Below are positions 1-11,684 of a DNA stretch of 64,000 nt, piece after piece. Origin of the DNA: Baylisascaris procyonis (lineage: Eukaryota > Nematoda > Chromadorea > Rhabditida > Ascarididae); NCBI GenBank assembly GCA_037389465.1, contig JAZARR010000098.1, positions 1 through 64,000 of the forward strand, read 5' to 3'. The position numbers were made by a program, and so were the translations under genes. Positions within the stretch are counted from its first letter, which is position 1, and each line of letters opens with the position of its first letter. The notes beneath the pieces were generated by a model. The model ran no database searches. It saw only the letters and a program-made list of their open reading frames with translations, and had not been told where the DNA came from.

Positions 1-1330
1 TGAACAGCCGGTGAATTATAAACTCTCTCATTCTTCGCTCAACACTGGCAATGCACGAGGCAGTAAAAGTACATTAAAAAATGCCATTTTTTCGCCGAAG
101 CGACCGTATGCTCAGAATGCATGTTGATAAATGAGGCCATTCCGTTGTTCCAATTATGCAACAAACATTCAGAAGACTTCCTTCGCCACTTCGCAGGTTA
201 CCACAATCGCACCAATGCACAGATAAATATGCACAGACTTTTACACCTTTTTTTTCGAGGGGGGGGAGCAAAGATCGCTCGTAATGAGTTAAGTGTCTGC
301 AAACGTGCAGAAGCCGATGAACGTTGGCATGGGATCTAGGCAGCAGAATATGTCGAACATCAAAAGTGCTCGTGAAATTACCCTTGCTGAATGAGTTTGG
401 CCACTTTTTTCGGTGATAAAAAATAGTGGGCGCAGCTTGCCTCATGGTCCCTTGAATGGATTTTTTTCTAATTTTTACCCATTACTTCTGTCACAAATAA
501 AGAAGGGCGCGGCGATTAATTGCAATCCTTGTCTTGGATGACCACTTAGAGGGTTTCCTTTTTTTTCTTTCCATATGTTCCTTCAATTTAGCTGCTTTAA
601 AATCTGGGAAGGGTCACTAAAATTCTTCCAAAGTAACGCATGGTTAAAGCAAAAGTAAACTTTCAGATCTTATTTCTAAGAGCATCCGTGAAAAAGCAGT
701 TCCTGTCGTTTTTTGCACCATCTGTATTAGGCATTTGGCACACTTGCGCCACACTTGTCGCTTGTCGCGGAGTTACTTTAAGTGGGCAGTTTACCGAGGT
801 TAATCCAACTACTCCCTTCATTTTACTACCACGTTTTTATACAAACCTCCGCTTTAGAACATGGCGCAGCGTCCATTGGTGCTTTGTCTGAATTTCTCAT
901 CGATCACACAAATTCAGAACGACTCAGACGTTAAATGCCGCGGCTTGCTCACTACCAGAAAAGATTTCATGAGGTTCCTGTCGCCTACAACTTCTTCGCC
1001 CGCCCTCTAATGACCATGCAGAATGCTCAAACGACACTCCCTTCGAAGTCAGATTATCTTTGTATTTTGAAACCCGGGATACTCCCTGCCTTGATCTTCT
1101 ACGGAGGTTTTTTCTCATTTATACTTTGTCGACCGTTCACTGGCATAAACGCTTTGAAACACGGAAGATTAAGGGATGTGGTATGTATATTCTTTCTTTA
1201 TTAATGTGGTGATGTCATTTTCCTAGTCTGTTGTGTTTTTTGAGGGCTCCGCGTGTTCTGTTGGCATTCGCCGAAGACATTTTTCGCCTCGGGATCGCAG
1301 TATTTTTCTTTGATGTTCAGATCACCTGTT
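1..1330. other. Intergenic DNA upstream of peptide gene A
   Basis: I see no supported gene. The longest open frame (74-445, minus strand, 123 codons) has no recognisable motif, no good splice context, and a composition like its surroundings, so I treat it as chance. A short G run lies near 260-268. Confidence 0.5.
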
Positions 1331-1402
1331 TGCCGAATTCAGCCGCGTTTAGAAGAAGGGACACTATAAATGGGGACGCGGAATCAAAGCGGCGTCCTTC
1401 GA
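1331..1402 (+). promoter_or_regulatory. Core promoter of peptide gene A
   Basis: GAATTCA starts at 1335, TATAAA is at 1365-1370, and an initiator-like CTTCGATT is centred at 1401. The same three elements with the same spacing occur before genes B, C and D: GAATTC/GAATTT 30-31 bp before TATA, and the initiator 36 nt after the first T of TATA. Here the expected initiator A is a G at 1401 with an A at 1402, and the GACGTTT box seen in the other copies reads CGCGTTT, so this is the most diverged of the four main copies. It lies 2.5 kb before the gene A start codon. Assigning it to gene A is inference from order and repetition. Confidence 0.65.
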
Positions 1403-2130
1403 TTTGTGAACTTCCTACACTCGAAAACTCTACTCTATCGGTTTCGGACAGGCCCATATCTCCCTTTGATTTTCATTCTTGTCTAATCGAAGGCTCACCG
1501 ATGAGGTTAAGATTAATTACATATTGGATTACAGTCACGTTATAAGGATCACTTCAAGGTGTGGTATAATAGGAGCAGTTATACTGACAACTGGTTGCAC
1601 ATGTCTTCAGGATCTATTGACTAAAATGCTCTACTAGGAATTCTTTTGTATTTGTTCCTTTACTGTAGCTATGAGCGATGTTTGAAGTGAATTTGTGCTT
1701 AAAATATTCTTCTCTAGGAAAAAATTTTCGACGAAAAAGATGTTCATAGACCGCTGTTATCTTGTGGAGTCGGCTTGGCTTTGTGGCAACCCGAATGGAT
1801 CGCTCGTGCTATGCGACAGCCCCTTGCGTCAACAATGCTTATGCACAAATAATAAATTTTTTGATAAAATCATTACTAAAAAATATACACATCTGCTGCC
1901 ATCTTTTTTATGAAATCCGTCGTTCTCGTAAGTGACATACATCACCCTGTTCTTTCACTGACGACAAATAGAAACTGAATTAGGAGATATAACGCGCATC
2001 CGCTTTTATTCTTTATAACATTTTTTCTGTAAATGAGTAGTGCTCGTTTTGCTAGGAACTGCAGATTGCTTTATTCGCATGTGCGCATGAAGGTCTCTCT
2101 CATTCTATTGGTACCGATGCTTTCATATGA

Positions 2131-2162
2131 AGCTACAGAGAGATATCAAGCTACAGAGAGAT
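2131..2162. repeat. Short tandem duplication, 18-bp period
   Basis: AGCTACAGAGAGAT occurs at 2131-2144 and again at 2149-2162. Confidence 0.85.
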
Positions 2163-3230
2163 GCTATGAGGAGTTGAGAGTTCTTCTACAACATCCCAAA
2201 GAATGCATATGAAACGGCTAGCTCTTTTTCGTACGATCATGTTGATTACAAACACAATAGCTTTCACGAAATTTGTCACTTATGCTTGCTCGTTATTTGC
2301 TCAGATATCGCCACAAACATGGCGATGTGGGGGAGAAGGAAATTTCTGCAGCTGCTGGATAGAAATTGAAATGCAAGTCCACTCTCCACACATCCTCTCT
2401 CGGTCATGCAACCAAAGGCCCATATATGGATGTAATACGCTAAATTCCCGAAGCGCACTCATTTCTTTCTCGTTGTAAGCTTTTGCCTTGTCCGCATTTC
2501 TTGCATGAAAGCCCCAGTGACAAAAAAATAGGATGTTTGTTATAATAGCCGCTTTGATTACCAGCTCACACGCTGATTCCCAAATTTTCCCAGCGCTTAT
2601 TTTTCCTATCCGACAATTTAGTCCCAATCCAACCAAAATGCCGCTTATACTCATATTCTAAAAATGATTTGCCACTCGAACTGTGTTAAATGTCAGCAAT
2701 GCACATGTAGGCAATTTTTATGGCATAAAGCAAGCATTGGCAAAACGCAGGCGGGCAATACGGCGTTTGTACCCATCTTCCGGGCACATCTGTCAACCCC
2801 GCCATCTTTAATCATTTGGAGGTTCGTAGATGAACCCGGAGGTTGATGCTGATCATTAACTCCCACCAATGCGCATCTAAAAATTTAGCAACTGCAGGCA
2901 AAGAAGCTGGGCGGACATCCACATATCTGCATACGAAATCATGTAGCGACAAATCCACTCAGTTTTTGCGATGTGCTTTGCAGATGTAGACTATGTAATG
3001 TCGCACATTAAACGCCAGATGAGCATATCCTTGAAGTCCCATAATGAGCTTATGTTTGCGATTCTGGCTGCGCCTGATCAAAACAGCAAATTCCACGAAG
3101 CACCACTAACGGCTAAAATGATTGAGTAAAGCGTATATGCGTTGTCGGAATGATCTTTATCTTCTATGTCACATATAGCCTGTTCGCATTTGAATTTCCT
3201 ATAACCATTTTATGTGGACAGGAGGTGTCG

Positions 3231-3295
3231 GGAACATAGGAAAAGTAGTGCGCATATGAGATCCGGAAACATAGGAAAAGTGGTGCGCATATGAG
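3231..3295. repeat. Short tandem duplication, 35-bp period
   Basis: A block of about 30 bp containing ACATAGGAAAAGT and GTGCGCATATGAG is repeated at a spacing of 35 bp with one or two mismatches. It lies in the presumed outron of gene A. Confidence 0.85.
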
Positions 3296-3857
3296 CACCT
3301 CTGCACAAACACACACACCAGCATATGCACAGGCACACACATATGTACGGACTAGATACAGAGGTAACGCATAAAAATGAGGTTCACAGTAACATGTTCG
3401 CATGGAAGAGAAGTTGTGTTTAACCGTGCTCGCAAAGGATATGGATTTCAGCACATAGCCCAGCAGTGAAGCAGGAAAAATAAATGTCTCCTTCCGCCTA
3501 ACTGCGCAAATGGAAAGCAGGAAGGAGCAAACGGAAGGAGCGGGAAGGGAGTGACGATCCAATATTCCAGCGGCATTTTACCATTCACCATCTAGGATAG
3601 TGCCAGAATCTGCTGTTAATTCGAGACAGTTTTGGGGATTGACAAGGAAGGTTTTTCTGCCGAATTTTTCAAAAGTTCCATGAAATGCTCACTTTTGATG
3701 TTGTAGTTCCAGTGAATGCTGGCATCTTTCAGTCGCACTTGATTCAGCGATGAGCTTCTTCTTGCCGTACACTCAATACGCTTTCTGCATTGTTTTCCAA
3801 CGTGCTCTGAAACAGCATCGCAAAAGATTTCGTGGAATGCATTCGCAATCTTCATCA

Positions 3858-3870
3858 TTTTCAGAACAAA
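3858..3870 (+). promoter_or_regulatory. ATG-proximal splice acceptor (likely spliced-leader site), gene A
   Basis: TTTTCAG ends at 3864, six bases before the start codon at 3871. All four paralogues have such an acceptor 5-8 nt before ATG. In nematodes this fits spliced-leader trans-splicing; a cis-spliced non-coding first exon is the alternative. Confidence 0.7.
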
Positions 3871-5244
3871 ATGAAGCTTATGAACCTCGTCTTCCTTCTT
3901 ATGCTACTAATGGTGACTCAGGCCATCAGCGAGGATGATCCCTCATCTTCACTTCGAAGGTATAAATTTTCATTTCTTTCGTCGGAGTTCTTTGCAAAAA
4001 TATAATCGGGTCATGTCGTTCAAAGCTGTCATGATGTCTTAAAGGGATCCTTTTGAGGCTAGATTCTTGCAACATCAGACTTTTCATAAGGAATTTCGGA
4101 GCAGGGTTTTCTGGTCATGGAAATGAAATCAGAGTGTTAGCTATTGAAAAACGCTCGTAACGTGGGCATATTATGCGAAAGCTTGCGAATACTGTCCTGA
4201 AAAAGGTCGGTTCTGTACTTCCTGACTTCTTGACTTCTTGACTCGCATATTTTCCACCAGCTGGCCAAGTTTCCTGCACTTCGAGGTGACCTGAAGCCCT
4301 TACGAAACATTTATGTCAATGCGAAATTTGCCGGAGGGATGAATCGTTGCCCATCCGATTTCCTCGCCATTGCTTCGGTAATTTTGGAATCGAAGTACCT
4401 GAGTTAGGAAGGATGAAAAGATGCACCCGTGCAAAAATCGGCAGAGGAAACGAGATCATAACGAGAATGTGCGGTAAGGCTTTGAAGCTGAACTGAATTA
4501 ACTGCTTCAAGCGTTGCGTGAACTGCGTCCTGTCAACGCACTTTTCATATGTCTGTAGCAGTCCACCTTTGTTCTCAGCAGTGTTTGCTCCCCAGTAAGG
4601 CGCTTAGACCCTAAGACATATACAGCTTCTCCTCCGTTCCAGCCGAACAGCTCGGCAATACGAAAGAGGGGAAAACATTAACTGGCCTTGTATGTCTCGC
4701 CTTCAGTGATATTAGAAAGGTTTGGTTACAAGAACCTGTCTGTCGTAAAGCTGCACCCATTTCGGTGCAGTGAGGGAGGATAGTATGGAACGTGACAAGA
4801 TTTCCGAAAAATCGGCTTGTTCAGCTGGCATTTGGAGTTTCGTTCAATTCTATATGTCCTAGCACTATTTGCACTACCTGTCACAAAAAAACGCAAATCT
4901 CAGCAGGGCTTTGCAGAAGTTTGAACCTGTTGAATGGTGAGTAGATGTGGCAGTTGTTACGGAGTGAGCACTGATACGATATGTTGACTTTTTCGGCCCC
5001 GAAGACATTCACGAGCCGGCTGTGCTTACAATTTTAATCCTCTTTCAAAGCGTCACCTTCAAAGATTTCTTTTTTCAGCTCTCGCGTGAAGAGATGGTGG
5101 GGTGGAATCGGATGGGGCGGTGGATGGGGCGGTGGATGGCGACCTGGTTGGGGTGGTGGATGGGGCGGCGGATACTGGCCTGGCGGTGGATGGGGCGGTG
5201 GATACTGGCCCGGTATGGGATGGGGCGGCGGATGGGGCCGTTAA
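3871..5244 (+). CDS. Secreted Trp/Gly-rich peptide precursor A (two exons, 84 aa)
   Basis: Exons are 3871-3959 and 5079-5244; the 1119-bp intron has GT/AG ends and is phase 2. Residues 1-20 form a signal peptide (MK start, then a Leu/Met/Val-rich core to about Ala18/Ser20). A short acidic propeptide (EDDPSSSLR) follows. Exon 2 begins with SSRVKR; RVKR (32-35) matches the furin/kex-type R-X-K/R-R site. The predicted mature peptide is 49 residues, starts WWGGIGWGGGW, and is made of WGGG, WRPG and GGYWPG modules with no cysteine. The general plan (signal, basic processing site, Gly/aromatic-rich cationic peptide) resembles nematode caenacin/NLP antimicrobial peptides, but tryptophan replaces most tyrosine, so orthology is not claimed. 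An extracellular defence or cuticle role is inference. In this copy Glu21 replaces the Ala21 of the paralogues, which may shift signal cleavage. Confidence 0.87.
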
Positions 5245-5355
5245 ACTCACCATGAATCGAGCTGATGCTATTGCACGAACAGTGCGAGACTATGGAGTCG
5301 CTAATCGTCGAGAATAAACTGAATTCTCCATATATTTTGCATGATGGATATGCTT

Positions 5356-5361
5356 AATAAC
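5356..5361 (+). terminator. Poly(A) signal candidate, gene A (AATAAC)
   Basis: AATAAC lies 112 nt after the stop, at the position homologous to the poly(A) hexamers of genes B-D (113-114 nt after the stop). A canonical AATAAA at 5313-5318 is a competing signal without a counterpart at that position in the other units. Confidence 0.5.
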
Positions 5362-8300
5362 ATATTTTCATAACAGGCGTTGTGTACAGTGCAGCCATGT
5401 AGCTGAGAGACTTTTAAGTAGAGGAACTATTGCACTACTATTTTCACGGCTGGAGTCGAAGTTTTCGACGTCTCGCTTTCTCTGTTTGAGTCAACGTCGA
5501 CAAGTATCACGATGATGGATTGCAGTCATCCATTCATGCTTTAACCGTTCCAAAGTTCCGCATAGTTTGTCCCCGAGCTGCAAAATGTTCAGTAAATATA
5601 GAAATTTTTGGATCTGCTCTGTAGTTTTCTCTGAATCTGATGCCTCCACATGAAACATGGTGGTGAAGTAGGACCTTTTTCGGCTGACATTAAATCCGCC
5701 GATTTCCGCGACGGGCAGCTATTGTGGTTGCAAAGCGGAACCAGTGGAGAAATTGGCGGGCGGATATGTGTACCCTTGCGTATGCACGAAAGGATACTGA
5801 AGCAGTGCACTTTATAAATTGAAGCTCATTCAAAGTGCATAATAGCAATCTGCTTTCTCCTTAAGAGAATTTTCTATATTCTCGCCACTACTTATTGCGC
5901 TTTCCTTTCCAATTACCAATTTTGAATCACTTTTTGCAGACGTCTCAGAAGTCCTACTAAGTTAATTTCCTTTTCAATTTCTCCTTGAATTTGCCCCTCG
6001 TCCGGTGATTTCTGTTCGAGGAAAGCTGAATGTAGCTTCACCGGATAGTGCGTTTTGAACAATGCGTTCAAGTTCAAGCCATTATTTCGTCTGCAGTTAT
6101 TGCCAAATTAGGCAAATGCATTCTGAAAAACTAAAATGTTCAGAGGGACAAAGAAAGCCGCTATTTAAATGAGGAACTGATATTGGAAGTTTGAAAGCAG
6201 ATAACCATGTAAAGCTTAAAGCTACACGATGCATCTAACTATGGTGTAAATTACTCATTAGTAATACCTATCCAAATATTGGATAACGCAAAGAAAAATA
6301 TCCTCTCGATTGAATCAATAAACGAAGTGAATAATTAAGTAGAATTCAAACTGCTTCAGTGAGCTCATGGAACGGAGTTTTTTATTGCATCGACGACATG
6401 GCGCAACAAGTGATTCGAGACGTCAACACGCTTTTCCTGCAATGAATAAGGAATAGTAATTTTTTTCAAGCTACACGACATCTTGCATCCGTAGGAACCT
6501 CGTAATAAGAGCATCTCACTAAAATTTGAAAATTGCGAACAAATTGCACATCATAATAAAATTTGCGCTAAATAATTACGCGAAATTAGCGGCGATCATC
6601 ATCAAAAGACAAAAACCTCTCTATCTTCTATGCGCAACGGAAATTGATGATAGTTGTTAGCACGCTTTGCGCTCTTGTTTCCTTGGGAAACGGACAGTAG
6701 CAAAATATTTGGTGAAGCACTGAGATTCAGATCTCTTCGAGGAGTCGATAAATCAAGTAATGGGTCGAAAACAAGCGTGTGAATTTTCACTTTATCACCA
6801 AATAAACTGCAAACAATTGGCAGTTCTCCGATATGTTATTGGTGTTCGCAAGGAACAATAATTTTTTCTCATTCACTGCCGTCTGGAAAGACATCAGTGA
6901 CGGCAATCGCAGTACGCAGTGAATTAACCACTTGCACCCTAAATTCTTTCTCGGGAGAAAGGATCGAACACAGTTCGATAGATATGTGGCGAGCCTTCTC
7001 GGTAGCTCATTTAAACTGTACTGTGGATATTGGCGGACTGGAGGTGCGGCGTTTTAGCTCGGATGTGCTCTACTCCAGTCCCCAATCCAGGTGAAAAGGC
7101 GAAATTTCATCAGCCCCGAGCTCCCTGATTTCTAGCTTGTCAATGCACTTAGTGTGCCGCAGAAGTGCCACAGATCCCTCATAGTTATGTTGATTGATCC
7201 ACGATTAATGCTTTCTTTTCTCGGTGGGTCCATGCATATATGCGCAAGAGTTACTATACAAAGTTTCGATAATGTTGGTTCGGAATGCACTTTCGTCAGT
7301 CTAAGCTATCAGTCAAACGCTTACCAAATGTCCACTTGTACTGCTCAGCGTTTCATTGGCAATGTAAAGGTGACTCCATGCAAATGGTTCGCACTTTGAA
7401 TGCAGTCCTGATTGCATCACCAACTGACACAATTACGTCATCAATTATGACAAGGCCAACCATGTTATGATCACGGCTGTCCTCATAGACCAGACGGTGC
7501 GACGCCAACTGAACCACATTTGACTCTTGAACAATGTTCCTGCATTTATAAATGAATTGAAATTACCAATAATGGCGTACGCATATTGTGCTATGAGCCG
7601 CTGGGAAAAAACGTAGCACCTTCAGAATCAGAAGTAAAAGCGCCAATCGGATGTTTCTTAAGTTCACTGAAACGAAAACTCTCGCCTGAACTTATCCATA
7701 GCTGTGTCCTTGGGGAATGGGGGTGCAGGAGAGGGCAATGGAGTTTTCATCGCAGCAAAATAGCACAGGGATGCGATTTCCCTAAAATCGCAGCATAATA
7801 ACCATGAAGGATTCTGATATCTCAATAACTATGCAGCTGACGGTCCGTGTAGATAGAGCTGTGCAGACATCTTCTTCAAATTCTATCTTTGAGCGCAAAG
7901 GCATTAAACAATTACCAGAAACAATAGTGAAACTATAAAAATTTCTGTCAGGGGCATCAATGTTGCTTTGTTATGATCGCATTGAATTTAATGCGTTCAA
8001 AATTCCTTTCAGACTACGTCCGCTGCAATCCGAAAAGCAAATCTCACTCAAAACTAATCAATCAAAACTAACAGCAGCTTTGGAAGAACGCTAACATTCA
8101 TTCTGTGTTCCCTATAACCTTTGCTCATTTCATGAGCTTTCAAGAAAATTTTTGAGCGGATTAATCTTGTTTCGTGTTAAAAAATATGGGAGCTAATTCT
8201 TTCCAGGTATTATAAAATGTGCTTGTATCGGCATTATAACAATCGCAACCTTTGTTCTCGCTCGTGAACCACAGTCATTCGTTAGGGATACTGTGATTGA

Positions 8301-9439
8301 GTGCTCAAGAGTCACACATCTATGAACTTTTCTTCTTCATTCCCGGAACACTAGCAAAGTAACAGGCAGTGACATTTCGGGAAAAGACAATCTTTTCTCT
8401 CATATTGGTGAAGTACGTGAGCAGAGCTCGATATATGAATCCTCCTATTAGGGTCAGTGATGTTACCAAACTTTATAACACTGTCTTAGATACCTCGTTC
8501 TTTAATATCATCGATGAGGAAATATGCGGAGGCTCGACCACCTCAAAATTCGTCAGTTGGATATATTTGCTGTAGACGACAACCAGTGCAATTACGCCCT
8601 ATCAACTGAATCCTTCATTAGTCATATCTGCCAATTAACTTTCCCTTCCCCATCCATTTTACGGGTCTTTTTGCGTGACAGTTACCACAGTGTTCAGGTG
8701 TGAGGAGGCACCCCTTTCGTTATGACTTTCCATTTTCACGCAGTAGTAATAACCAGTTTACCACTTCTGCCCATTTGACATATCGGTTTGAAGCTTTCAG
8801 AAAATGATCGATTTCAATGAAAAAATTTTTTAAAAAAAAACTCATAGGTATATAATTTTTGGTGCTTCATGTTTCCATTCGACACACCATGTATGGCGAA
8901 TCGAACACTTGTGCTAAACTTGCAGTGAAATTAGATTAAATGAGCATTTTGTTTAGGTTTATGCAGCTATTTTTTCAATTTCTACGCCAAGATGTCACAG
9001 AAGTGACTTGTTCAGCATGTTTGGAAAAGCCATTCACACGACCTTGGAATTTCACACCGGTCAAAAAATCAAGAACCACAGAGCAATTCGCCATTAACAG
9101 CTGATTCATGAGCGAAAAGTTTAGCAATTTGTTGATAAATAAGTGCGACTAGATGCTCATGTCACGTGAAATGACTGCATGATATGCTGCAATCGCGCTT
9201 TCTCCTAAATCAAATCTCTTCTGCATTCGTTAATCAAGTCACCTGCGCAATAGCTTCCACATATTGATGCTATCAGTGTCCCTTAAAGGTTCCCTTTAAA
9301 GTAAAGTTTCGTGGCCAACAGATTGTTCATTCCCGCAGGCGAGCTGGAGCATTGAGATTGTGTTTTATGTTCAGCTTTGCAGAACGCATTTAGCGTTTAG
9401 CGCCAATAGCTTTTTTAGTTCATCACAACTTTAGTTATT
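5362..9439. other. Intergenic DNA between units A and B
   Basis: No supported gene. An open stretch at 8369-8575 contains VTKLY in a context weakly like the candidate exon at 13354-13596, which may indicate a decayed relative; I do not call it a gene. The remainder is AT-rich with short chance frames. Confidence 0.45.
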
Positions 9440-9440
9440 T

Positions 9441-9511
9441 GCCGAATTCAACGACGTTTCGTCAACATGCACACTATAAATATAATATCGGGCTCGAAAT
9501 TGTGTCTTTCA
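9441..9511 (+). promoter_or_regulatory. Core promoter of peptide gene B
   Basis: GAATTCA starts at 9444, an ACGACGTTTCGTC box follows (GACG and CGTC form inverted half-sites), TATAAA is at 9475-9480, and a TTTCAGTT initiator has its A at 9511. The stretch CGAAATTGTGTCTTTCA before the initiator is shared with unit C. Spacing matches the other units. It lies 1.0 kb before the gene B start codon. Confidence 0.75.
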
Positions 9512-10490
9512 GTTGGCGGAGTTTACGCCCTTCAAATGCGATTTTTTTTTTTTTTTTTTGCATTGTCGTTTTCAGATACGCGTTCCGATTTTCCACCCTA
9601 ATTGATATAGAATTTTACAGACGATGAAACGGAGCTCAGTGTCGCTGAGAAAATATTGTTGATTGATGTTTTTTTTCACTATATCCAGCTGCAGTCGAAC
9701 ATTCTTAATACTAGTGACCACCACAGCGACCGAAATCCTTTGGAACTGCCAACTAAGCGCAAAATCAGGAATTTCTAGCAATCGGGGCGTTTATTGCGGC
9801 GCTAAGTGAAGTCGAGTTTTAAATGCGTAGAATTTATTGACACCCGAACCGTATTCAGTTCATTCCGAAGCAGCGAACCAATTTGAGTTCTGGCCAATTT
9901 GAGTGTTGACACATCTTCCGTCGTCATGGGTGAAGTCAGAAGGCGTATTGACGTTGACGTCAAGCTCTTGAGGCCGAAATAGCCTGAGCAACTGGAAGTG
10001 TTGTGCGCAAAGGAAGAACATTTCCACGCTCATACACGCATACACATGTACGCTCGGATATGGCGCTGTCGCGATGAATTTACAATCGCAAATTTGTAGA
10101 AGCAGAAAAAGCCAGTAAAATTCCAGTGAATTTCAGGATTCAAATTTGTACTGAAGGAGGAAGACTGCAGCAAACCGAAAGACATTTGAACTACAGCCCT
10201 TCTTGGTATCACTTAGGGGGAAAGGCGGGTGAACCGGACGCAGGTTGACAGAATCGTCTCACACTTCATCAAAAATCCAGCGATTCCGCGGTGACATTTT
10301 GTTCAGTTGAAAATCTCAAGATGCCCGCAAATATGTCAATGTTTACAATGGATGCTGGGAGGTCTCATAATGTTGACTGTTTTGGACGCTTGCAGCATAT
10401 GCCGAATACGTTTTCCTCATCGTTCTAGCCCGCATTATGAAAGAATGCTCCAGCAGTAATAGAGAAAATAGAATTGTAACGCTTGGTTTC
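9512..10490 (+). other. Probable outron or leader region of gene B
   Basis: Shortest of the four promoter-to-ATG intervals. It contains an 18-T run (about 9542-9559) absent from the other units and no supported coding exon. Confidence 0.4.
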
Positions 10491-10504
10491 TTTCAGAAAA
10501 AAAA
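10491..10504 (+). promoter_or_regulatory. ATG-proximal splice acceptor, gene B
   Basis: TTTCAG ends at 10496 and is followed by eight A residues before the ATG at 10505, as in the paralogues. Confidence 0.7.
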
Positions 10505-11565
10505 ATGAAACCTCTCACGGCTGTTTTCCTTGTTATGCTTCTAACGCTGATAGCAGTCATCAAAGCCGACGATCCCTCACCACCGCCTCGAAGGTATGAA
10601 ATTTGTTTTCGTTCCATTCTCTCACTCAGTTTAGATTTGCTGCAAAAATAACATGGGACCGGTCGGAGTCACTTTAAACAGTCAAATCTCTGAAATGCAT
10701 CGTTCACTTGCCTCACATCGGCAATATTGGATGAATACCTGAAACTGCCCGGGAAAATGTTTCTCAGTAGGACTTGAAATCAGACCGTCAGGCCTCACTT
10801 CCACACAGCGTGAATGCGTTGGACTAATAGTTTAGAAATGTTGTCCAGGTCTGAATTCATTTGTTTACCTGCCTCATCTTTTTACAAATCATTTACGCTA
10901 ATAATAGCATTCATAACGGTTGCCTTAGCAGTTACAGCTTCGGGCACCCTGAGAATCTTTCAGTTTTTCTCCGGGTCGAGGAATGACAGCGCGTAAAGAT
11001 CTCCAAGGCAAAACCGATTCCGGTACCCGTTGCAAAATACGAACCGCGTTCTGCAAATGAACCGAAAGGCTGTCCACATTGCACACATCCTCCCTTCTGA
11101 AGAGGTTCGGGACCTTAACCTGAAGGCACTACATCTGCTTCAGAGCATACATTGTGGAAATGTTTCATTGTGAACTCTCGAACGATAAAGAGCTATGCTG
11201 TAAGTCGAATACTAGGTCCTGGTAAAGTATGCAAAGCTTTGTTGGTTAAATGGGCGTACTAATCAAGCATCCCGACGGTAAGCATTTTCACAGATCACTT
11301 TCAAAACCTAGCATGTCCTTGCAACGACTACATCCCATTGCGAACTGAAAATACTTCTTCTTTCAGCTCTCGCGTGAAGAGATGGTGGGGTGGAATCGGA
11401 TGGGGTGGCGGATGGGGTGGTGGATGGCGGCCTGGTTGGGGAGGTGGATGGGGTGGTGGATGGCGGCCTGGTTGGGGAGGTGGATGGGGTGGTGGATGGC
11501 GGCCTGGATGGGGTGGTGGATGGGGTGGTGGATGGGGTGGTGGATGGCGGCCTTATAGTGGTTGA
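10505..11565 (+). CDS. Secreted Trp/Gly-rich peptide precursor B (two exons, 95 aa)
   Basis: Exons are 10505-10593 and 11367-11565, with a phase-2 intron of 773 bp. Residues 1-21 are a signal peptide ending VIKA, then a propeptide DDPSPPPR, then SSRVKR with the furin-type cleavage motif at 32-35. The predicted mature peptide has 60 residues, the longest of the family, and is the purest array: WGGGWGGGWRPG repeated three times, one extra WGGG, and a WRPYSG end. At DNA level the array is a minisatellite of a 12-bp TGGGGTGGTGGA-type unit plus a CGGCCTGG linker, so length should vary between strains. No cysteine and no acidic residue occur in the mature part. A secreted defence-like peptide is the best guess; function is not shown by sequence. 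Confidence 0.88.
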
Positions 11566-11678
11566 GTGCACCACCGGTCCGAGCGATACCTTGGCCGAGA
11601 CAGCGAGAGACTATAACGATGTGATTCGTACAGACACTCAACTGGATTCTCCACATGTTTGTTTTGCTGGAAGCAATC

Positions 11679-11684
11679 AATAAA
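11679..11684 (+). terminator. Poly(A) signal, gene B (AATAAA)
   Basis: Canonical AATAAA 114 nt after the stop. It is the only one of the four homologous sites with the canonical hexamer. Confidence 0.75.

Larger units (their letters stand above)
1403..3857 (+). other. Probable outron or 5' leader region of gene A
   Basis: This lies between the presumed transcription start and the splice acceptor next to the gene A start codon. The first 100 bases keep patchy similarity to the same region in units B-D. The rest has no supported gene; the 117-codon minus-strand frame at 2301-2654 and the 132-codon one at 3164-3562 match no family I know. Confidence 0.4.
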
